Source: Spirometra erinaceieuropaei (taxonomy: Eukaryota; Platyhelminthes; Cestoda; Diphyllobothriidea; Diphyllobothriidae). Taken from it: 64,000 nt of DNA. Below are positions 55,950 through 64,000 of the stretch, one piece after another. Under the pieces are notes generated by a model. It did no database searches, was not told the origin of the DNA, and saw only the letters and a list, made by a program, of their open reading frames with translations. The position numbers and the translations under genes are program-made. Position 1 is the first letter of the stretch, and the number at the start of each line of letters is the position of its first letter. The stretch lies in NCBI GenBank assembly GCA_902702965.1, contig CACRXP010000378.1, positions 344,627-408,626 on the forward strand, written 5' to 3'.

Positions 55950-57435
55950 GAGACTGTGGAATTTCAACTCACGGCATGCTTTCGGAAGTTGAAAAACCAA
56001 GGTTTCCTAAGTGAACAAGAGTTCGAATCACTAAAAACCCACTGCTAAGATCATTCCAAGTCTGTATGGCTTACCTAAGCTGCATCAAGCTATTGTAAAG
56101 TGGCCGGCAAAAACGCTTAAACCATTGCGACATGGAATAAACTCATGCAGCCTACGAAACACTTTCGAATTCATCAATTCTGTGAGAAATATGAACCGCA
56201 AAAGGAAAACAATGCTATCAGTAGATGTTGCGTCCTTGTTAACTAATATTCCTCTCACGGGAGCGATAGAATAATAATGTGAAGAGATAGTTAAGCAGAA
56301 ATTTCCAGTTGGCGTGCCAGTTTCAACCCTCAAGGGGTTGCTTCTTCGCTGAACGCTGAATGTCCAATTCAGACCAAAGAGTCAGCTTTACTTCCAGGTC
56401 AAGGGATTGGCGATGGGGTCAACCCATAGATCCCATCCAGCGGATGTATTTACGGGAAAATTAGACAAAAATCGAATCTATCGCGTGATAAAGGACGACG
56501 ATTTTTATGCTCGATGTGTTGATGATGTTTTTGCAATAGCCGATGATAAACTGGTTTTGGATGCCCTTCTGGTTAAAGTAAATCAGGCTCAGCCAACATT
56601 AACATTTAGTTTGGTAGGAAAGAAGGGAGAATGTTTGCCGTTTCTGGACGTCCTTCTTAGCAGAATGCCTGGCGAAACAGTTCGTAGATGCGTATACTGC
56701 AAGAAAACAGGGACAAGACAATACACTAACTTCTACAGCTTTGTTCCTCTAAGTCAAAAACGGAACTTAGTTTGTTGCGTAATCAACAGAACTAGAGGAA
56801 TTTGTACTCCGGATACACTGGCAAACTAAACACTCTGCGAGAAAATGGTTTCCCCGATAAATTTATCGGCCGATATACGGGAGGTCACTTACCAAAATCG
56901 AATATGTCGACGGTGGATAAGAAAGAATTATTTACCACTTTGCCATTTCGAGGAGACCCGGCCCGTGACTCTCTTCAAAGTCGCCTAAACTCTGCTATAG
57001 CACACACGTACCCTGCCGCTAGAAAAAAGACAAATTTTCTCTAGCACCTCAATTCTCCACATCGAGGACTTTGTTAACCGTTTCGAGCCTCTTAAATGCG
57101 CTCTTATGCGTTTACTTACTCCTGTGTAGCAGGTTATATTGGCCGAACGACAGGGCGCCTATCCAAGTGGATCTGAGTCCACCATCCTGTCTGGCTATAT
57201 CGAGGAGAGGAAAAGTCCATTTCTCGTTCCAGTGTGACTCACTTGGTTGACACCGGCCACCAGGCCGATGCCAACCAAGTGCCAGCAAGACACTCTATGT
57301 CCCTGCGTCAAGGGATACTTGCAACGGCGAAAAGTTGTCATACAACTAACGAATCCAGCCTTATGCTCTCAGAAGGCCTTCATTAAAGCCCTCCTACTAC
57401 CCTGGTCAAAGATAAGTCATGAAAGTTCAGACTAG
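55950..57435 (+). pseudogene. PLE reverse transcriptase plus GIY-YIG, multiply broken
   Basis: The segments, in order, are RKLKNQGFLSEQEFESL, then PSLYGLPKLHQ, then LSVDVASLLTNIPLTG (RT motif A with its aspartate). A double TAA interrupts at about 56271. Next is SQLYFQVKGLAMGS (motif B region), and ARCVDDVFAI (motif C, CVDD in place of YxDD) at about 56500. A frameshift near 56810 leads to NGFPDKFIGRYTGG. The GIY-YIG part (TYSCVAGYIGRTTGRLSKW) has a stop directly after, and the end (LTNPALCSQKAFIKALLLPW) is in another frame. At least three stops and two frameshifts make it dead. Confidence 0.85.
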
Positions 57436-57642
57436 CACCATGACACGTCGCGCCGCAGCGACGAAACATAAACACAACTCAGTCGGACAACCGTTCCTCT
57501 TCCCATACCACTTACAGAAACCAGACTATAATTATCTGCTGTCCCACAGGTGTGAACACATTTACTTCAAGTTATGACTACTTCTCATATGTTGTTTCAT
57601 CTCTCAAATTTTGCTGTTCTAACTAGACCTTTATTTATATAC

Positions 57643-57680
57643 TGGCCTGACGAAGAATACTCGAAAACGTACGTTCGCCG
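57643..57680 (+). ncRNA. Hammerhead-like ribozyme in PLE copy h
   Basis: TGGC, CTGACGA, a short AGA-ATA-CTC stem II with a mismatch, GAA, the self-complementary AACGTACGTT (stem III without a loop), C at the cleavage position, GCCG completing stem I. The stem I and stem III pairings are perfect apart from one G-U pair. One extra A before stem II recalls the PLE copies a, b and d. Confidence 0.55.
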
Positions 57681-57760
57681 AATCGAGCTTCCTCAATCTG
57701 TAAATGGGCACCATCACATAAATTATTTTTCGCCAGTTCTTCTTCTACGAACCAAACACT

Positions 57761-58402
57761 AGTTTGCGAAAGCTTTAGACATTAAACTGAAGACTGGACG
57801 GTAACAATCGGGAGATTGCATCCAAAAAATACGTCCAACCAAAGCAGCCTTTATTTCGGGAGAGGTGTTAATAGGGGTTTTGTGGGTGAGGCCTTCGAAT
57901 GCGTGGATAAATGTTAATAATAGCAAGATTTTTTTCGGAAATTGCTTTTCGAACGGGGAAGTTTTACTTCATCGTTGTATAGCAACAAAAATGTGCGCGG
58001 TGAATGATAAGTAAACAGATAGCAGTGCTGTAGGCGTAAACCATTTTAAGAATCCCGCAAGGCATTTGAGCACCTTTGCTCAGACGCAGCTATCGTTTCT
58101 CTACACTCCTAAGGTATGCATGGTTAGATTTAGCCGCAACCCCAATACTGCTGTCACTCATCATTTGTGTAAGTCTTGGTCAAGGTTGATTAACTATGGC
58201 TCTGTCTACAGCGCTCGCATCTAAACTGCTGGAGACTATGATAATCTAAATGAGGCAGCATTTGAACTGCAGGTCGGGTGAAACTGAGGTCGGATGAAAC
58301 AGCAAATATGTAGGGTTATAACCTTTTCAAATAGATATAGTAGGTATTCATCCCAAGCAACGGATATTTGGGTGCCATCTCCCGATTGTTACCGACTGGA
58401 CA
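57761..58402. other. Unassigned sequence
   Basis: No recognisable structure apart from weak purine tracts. Confidence 0.4.
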
Positions 58403-60281
58403 CAGTACGTGAGCTATCACATGAAATCTGATAACGGAATCTGATGGGGGAATTTCTGGACGTCTTTAGCGTTGCGCATTTTGTTTGCTCATCCACGTTC
58501 TCCAATTAAATGTCCTTTATTTGTGCATAAATTGTGCTTACGTAATTATATCAATTAAAACATCGGTAAATTTTAGCGAAAATGGACGTTGGAGTACGTT
58601 TTTGCGATTTCTTATGCTAATATATGTCCTAGACTCTGGTCATACACCTGACCATTTTTTTCATTGAAAGGATACTAATTTACCCGCGAAAGTTTTAATA
58701 AACAGATTTTTTCGAACTTGAAGATGCATTTTATGTCCGATGTTAACCGTGGTAACCAACCTGCTAACACAAAGGTTAGTTTAAGAAAACCAGATGTTTT
58801 ATCAATTCCTAAATGTCAACTTAGCAGATCTGTGCTATTTGGTGCCCTATAGAGCAGTAGTAACGCACACAGGGGTTCCTTTGTTTAAATTGGCTGAAAT
58901 TGTCTTGTCGTCTGGAAAATTCTACCTGGTGGCACATAAATGGCCACCACCAAATGGTCATTTCTAGTTTTAAACATATGAAACACTATTTGTCGTGTAG
59001 TTTATTTTCTGTTCATTACCTATTCAGAAACAGAACGAGCAAAATATCATTATTGATATGGGCGCTCTGCCGTGCATTCATAACCGAAGAACGGAGTCTA
59101 AAAAACGACCAAAAGCAGTGAAAATGGCCTCAATGTATAGATAAAGGCATGTGCTTACGTTTACGGAGGAAAAACAGTATTGTTTAGGAACGATAAAGAA
59201 ACGGTCAAAAGTGTCAAATTTTTGCTTGGCCTCAACGGGCGAAAATGCAAGTACACAGAGATCCGTCAACGGAGTGAAGTTATAAAGCCCTTCATAAAGA
59301 GGTAACTTATTAAGAAAAGTTTTCTCATTGATCGAAGGAAAATTCGTAGTTGACTGTCGTTGTGGACAGTCATTTATCTCGAAAATGGAGAGTGATTCTT
59401 GAATGAGTCTTCACATTTTACCCAAAATATCATGTTCATGAAAAGGAGCGCTCCAACACTCACTTATTTGGTAAATGCCTTCAAGAATAATCTTATTTTA
59501 CAGTTCTCAACAGACAGATAATTCAGAATCTGTCTTTGTGGACGATCGGGCGAAAACACTGAAAATCATTAAGTGCTCAGCAAAATTTCGAGCCAATCTG
59601 AAGCTCATCGTAATCCAAAATGAACGAAAAGTGTAAATTAAGTTAACATAAGAAAGGTTCTATTTATAAACACAAAAAGGTATGTTGATGATCACTCCTG
59701 TCGGTTCTATTTAAATTTTTAGGCACCGACTGGCCTCATAGCATGCCACCTTAAGAAAACATTTGTTCATACGAAGTCCCGATAGGTGAAGTCAAGCAAA
59801 CTCCACTTTCTCTTGCTGAACTCCATCTCATTTATCTCAACCGAGTCAAGAATGCCAGGACTCCCTGGAAAACTGTTTTGGAATCTACACTCAGAATTTA
59901 GGCAGTTGAAAAACCGTCATATATGAAATCACACTAATTATTAAACGATATTTAGATAAAAACTTCACCGAAACACTATTATAAGAGGTTATTTTATTCC
60001 AACTTTCATATTTACTAGTTTTTTGTTATGGAAATGCATTTTAAACGTCTAAAAACGAAGCTTATTAAATTATAGCCATTTCTGAAGTTTTCGGGATATT
60101 TCGCCTTTCAAAAAAATCGGCATTTCTGAACAACGCAACACCTCCTTTAATATTTCTTTTATGTTTTTAATTCTTTTAAACTTGTACTAAACTAACATAG
60201 ACTCATGAACTGGTGTCGCTTTGCGAGTGATTGGCAAGCATTCGTGAATTTCGACACAGTCCATGAGTTAGGTCACCTACT
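58403..60281 (+). mobile_element. Family C terminal-repeat element, copy 2
   Basis: Left end CAGTACGTGAGCTATCACATG and right end CATGAGTTAGGTCACCTACTG. These are imperfect inverted repeats that share their first bases with families A and B, though the interior is different and not a palindrome. There is no transposase. Copy 1 (48245) and copy 3 (32166) share its internal order. Confidence 0.82.
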
Positions 60282-60801
60282 GTACATAAATATTAGTCGT
60301 TTTTGAGCGCAGGGCTCAAAAATGTACCTCCTAAAGGCAATATGCCAGAATTTGCGAATACAATGACCCCCAAATTAGGACAAAAATGTCCTACAGTTGT
60401 ATTTTACCGGCTTTCCTGTTCGAAAGCTCATGAAGAGATACCGGCCGCTGTAGCACTTACGTCAGCTTTGCTAGTACTTATCTAAACAGACAGTTTAGAA
60501 CAGTCAGGCTTTAATGTCAGATGCCTGGTGATGCGAAAGATCTCGTTTATGCTTTGACGTCAGCCAGCTCTTTAGGTAAGAAGCATTTAGCAAACGAACT
60601 ATTTTTACCCACAGCGATACTTTTTGTCGCCATTGACCAGACGGGAATTTTATGCTGCGGCTCGTTTCAGAGCCTCGCATTCACCCAGCTCTGTTGTCTG
60701 AATAGATTGGTGCGGATGGAGGAGAAGGTAGTGGAAAAGGGAAAGGATTTCCGGAGCAGTGGAAGAGTGCTGCGCGGGGCATCTGTCGCTGAATTTGTTC
60801 A
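60282..60801. other. Unassigned sequence
   Basis: Two overlapping short frames, of which one (60521-60880) runs into the foldback. No domain is recognised. Confidence 0.4.
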
Positions 60802-61796
60802 TACAGTAGGTGGGCTAACTCATGAAATGTCAAAAGAAATTTCCCAGTGCGGTTTCACTTCGAAAAGATTGATAAAGTAGAGTTGGAGAACTAAAAATCA
60901 AACAGCATATTTCTATAATAATTCAGTTACCTCAGAATGCCGGCTTTCAAACGAAATCCTTCCCGGCTCCACGCAATAACTCTACTCTGTAGAAAATGAC
61001 TACTTTACTGGCATGCGTTTTCCTCATTGATTTTCGATTACCTTAAAAATTCGATTATATTTCCAGGATAACATGAATAAAAGAATTCATTTTTTATTCA
61101 TTCGGTAGACAATAACGTCTATCTCCAATTGTATACTCGCAAAAAGAGTATAGTTCAATGTTCAAAAACTTTTCCCATTCCCGAAGAATTTGAACCCCAC
61201 TTGCCGTTACACTTGCATTCCGGGTTTTCAAACTATAAGCCGTATATTTTCCGTGTACGGAAAACCATGCAGTCCCCTACGGTAATAAAGGGGGATCGTT
61301 TAGGGTTCGTAAAATTTGGCGGTCGATTTGAGCCACATTGGTAACTTTACAAGCCTTATTGGTAAATGCAAAGACATGACATTTTATGAACGACCATTTC
61401 AAGATATGAACATGGCTCACAATTAGAAACTCATTTAAAACCGAATTATACCGTCATGCGCGTTCGCAAGTGAAGGAAGACTAATTTTCTACCGGATGAG
61501 CAAAAGAATGAATATGTTATGCATGTTTTCCCTGAAGTATAATTAGGTTTTTAGGGACATCGAAAATCAATGAGAAAAAGTGCTGTTGCATAAGTAGTCA
61601 TTTTTTAGAGAGTGCAGTTTTTCCATGCAGCCGGAAGAAAGTTCATTTGAAAACCGGCATTTTGAGGTAACCGAATTATTATAGAATTATACTGGAGACT
61701 GATTAGTTTTACAACCCCACTCAATTAATCTTTTTGAAGCCAAAAACGCACTTGGAAATTTCGGTTGATATTTCATGAGTTAGACCACCTACTGTA
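60802..61796. mobile_element. Foldback element, family A copy 6
   Basis: TACAGTAGGTGGGCTAACTC and the reverse end GAGTTAGACCACCTACTGTA. TA at both ends. Its centre is reversed relative to copies 1, 2, 4, 5 and 7. Confidence 0.9.
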
Positions 61797-63228
61797 TATG
61801 CTGCAGCCTGCTACCCGCAGCCCGGGCAGCTCGGGGCTGGGGGTGAGATCTATGGCATGTTACCTAACAGTGAGCGAGTAACTGATAAGAATGGGCGCTA
61901 GCACATCCGAAACTAGTGGCTTAGGTCGAGCAGATTTTTTAAAGATTGCGGCGAATTGGTCACGACTGATAAGTCGTCAGCAAAGAGCAGTAAACGAAGA
62001 TATCAAACCCAGTAGAATCTGAACTTGGACAACCTAATGCTTCCTTAACTACTGACGATAAGAAGACCATTCAAACAGCGTAGGATAACTCTTGAGTCAT
62101 CGGGCGGCCCAAAAATTTCACCCTGATATGAGATGACTGCAAGGATTGCGGTTTACGTCCCAGACGATAGAGTATTGAGCTTACTGTCCCTGTCCTCCGC
62201 CTAACAGCACATTTCCGGGTAAACATGATGGCATTTTACCGTCATAGCGCAGTGATTTGGGGTAAAATCAATCGCTGGGCTGCTCGTGAAGCATGACGAT
62301 GTAGGTTTTTCCACCGTATTGCCAGGTTTCAAGGAATTTTGCGAATGCTTGAGGATGCCGTGAATGATGCTTCTTCTAGCCACCGCGTCAGTAAACTGGA
62401 TGTAGTCAACAACTTGACGTAATACGAGGAATCTATACTTTCGACTTCTGTTCCTACGTCAGGACCTTAGAGTATCTTGGAAAGCAGAAGTTAGATTGCT
62501 AAAGTGCGTCTGAAGTAGCAGCAAGCATAGGACGAAGTAGAAAGTTAGATAACATGAAATGCTGGTATCCAATGTGGGACCTTTATATCCTCTTAAAGTT
62601 ATCTGTGCATAGTGAGTCATAAATAAAATCCTTGTCTGTCTTATATTTTGAAGCCTACATAAAGTGGAATAATTCAGTTGGGATTTATTACTGTAAATGT
62701 TACTTAACACAGCGACCTTACAATAACCGACATACTTCGGGGTGCTGTACTTCAAAGGAGGCGGCTTTGTGGGTTAAAATGCCTAAAAGATCTACATTCT
62801 TTGTTGATTTTGTTAACAGAAATGTTTAATTATCTCCAGGTTTCTCCTGTTTGGGTGATTTGAGAAAATAAAGATGCCACTGACACGGCGTTGTTTCTTT
62901 TTACGCAGAAGTAATATTTGCGGTAAATAAAGCACCACTATTCGAATTCAGTTTGCAGGGAATAAGCATATGCATGGAGTAAGAAAGTGCTAACTGTTGT
63001 TTAACAATTTAATTAGCGTTTAAACGTTCCCGCTTTACTGGCCGGAGTACGCATTCCATATAGCAAAATTTCGAATATTTTATACCAATGGGGCTTCGAG
63101 AACAATGGAAGAATGCTGTAATTTCAGCAGCGCCGACTCCTCTAGCAGGCAAAGGTCAGCGAATGTCATCCTACCGACGAAGGGCCACCCAAAGCCCTAC
63201 TCAAAAACGCCTACATCTACAAATATTG
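61797..63228. other. Unassigned sequence
   Basis: Only short frames (60-98 codons) on both strands at 62201-62829; none resembles a known family. Confidence 0.4.
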
Positions 63229-64000
63229 TACAGGATGTGGGATAATTCATGAAATGTCAACTTAACTTATGAAATTTCGTTTGACTAAATAGGATTGTTA
63301 AACTCATCATCATGCAACGTAGTTCTATAATACTTCATTCACCTCAGGATGGCGGCTTTAATACGAACTTCTTGCCGGCTGCATTCAAAAACCATACTCT
63401 GTAAAAAATGAATACGTATGGAGAATTAATTTTTCCATATGATTTTTGATGCCCTCAAAATTCAATTATATTTTATAAAAAACCATGCATAAAAATATTC
63501 ACTCTTTTGCCCGTTTGGTAGAAGATTACGCCTTCTTCCAATTTTATTATCGAAGGCAGGGTATAATTCGGTTTTTAAAAAGTTTCTAATTATAAGATTT
63601 TCTAATACCGTGAAATGACCGTTCATAGAACGTCATGTTTGCATTTACCAATTTAGATAGCAAGGTTAACGGTGTGGCTCAAATCCACGGCCAAATTTTA
63701 TGAACTCAATATGATGTCCTCTAAATGACGTAGAGAAATCTACTGTTTTCCGTAGGAGGAAAATATACGGTTTGTAGTTTTTAAACCCTGAATGCAAGTG
63801 TAACGCACGTCGGGTTCAAAATTACTCGGAAAGTGAAAAAGTTTTTGAAAACCGAATTATACCTTTTTTCGAGCATAAATTTGGAAGGAGACGTTATTGT
63901 CTATCAAATAAGCAAAAGAATAAATACTTTCCTCGTAAGGAAAACAGTAGATTTCTCTATGGCATTTAGAGGACATCATATGGAGTTCATAAAATTTGAC
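63229..64000 (+). mobile_element. Foldback element, family A copy 7, cut by window edge
   Basis: TACAGGATGTGGGATAATTC at the left; left arm, centre and part of the right arm follow. The element continues past the right edge. Its centre orientation is like copy 1. Confidence 0.85.

Larger units (their letters stand above)
55854..57760 (+). mobile_element. Penelope-like element copy h, with RT
   Basis: Longest PLE copy: part of the RT (motif region to thumb), the GIY-YIG domain, and a 3' UTR with a hammerhead-like fold at 57643-57680. Same type as copy g by the C-terminal LLLPW and the YIGRT motif. Confidence 0.85.

Noticed and set aside
1..64000. CRISPR array, bacterial operon or prophage
   Set aside because: There are no spaced direct repeats, no gene-dense strands and no Shine-Dalgarno-linked frames; the whole window is eukaryotic repeat DNA.

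Overview
The window looks like repeat-dominated animal nuclear DNA. I found no convincing host protein-coding gene. Its content is layered mobile elements: Penelope-like retroelements (PLEs) with GIY-YIG endonuclease ends, a Merlin/ISXO2-type transposase remnant, a LINE endonuclease fragment, tRNA-derived SINEs and many foldback (long inverted repeat) elements. Intermixed non-LTR, PLE and Merlin remnants with hammerhead-bearing SINE-like repeats suggest a flatworm, plausibly a tapeworm. This is inference; no host gene or rRNA confirms it. An 884-base assembly gap lies at 44710-45593.

Foldback elements form the largest class. Families A and B are about 0.95-1.0 kb: two arms of about 370-390 bp around a 220-240 bp centre, ending in CAGTAGGTGGGCTAACTC (A) or CAGTGAGTGACC (B), with TA at both ends. 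Family A lies at 2920, 11973, 29930, 46025, 54151, 60802 and 63229; family B at 16109, 21097, 37013 and 50735, with older halves elsewhere. Family C (about 1.8 kb; 32166, 48245, 58403) shares only the outermost termini. Several are nested.

PLE material is at 4540-5495, 6985-7720, 9660-10364, 19641-20466, 26825-27540, 27933-28926, 46895-47376 and 55854-57760. Only 55854-57760 keeps recognisable reverse-transcriptase motifs. The 27933-28926 copy is open throughout and flanked by a perfect 12-bp target duplication.

The most interesting signal is a set of hammerhead-ribozyme folds. A fully canonical one is on the minus strand at 47453-47525, inside a dispersed repeat. Hammerhead-like folds also form the tail of a tRNA-headed SINE (8239-8283, 8426-8470, 24273-24317) and the 3' ends of PLE copies (5408-5449, 7025-7066, 20385-20426, 57643-57680). 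The layout suggests non-autonomous, ribozyme-bearing retroelements living beside PLEs.

Regions 17.6-22.2 kb and 27.6-31.8 kb are satellite-like arrays of shared modules (GT-rich, about 0.5-1.1 kb), into which PLE and foldback copies were inserted. The remaining stretches (10.4-12.0, 13.0-14.1, 22.2-26.8, 34.1-36.8 and 39.5-43.7 kb) hold no feature I can support.
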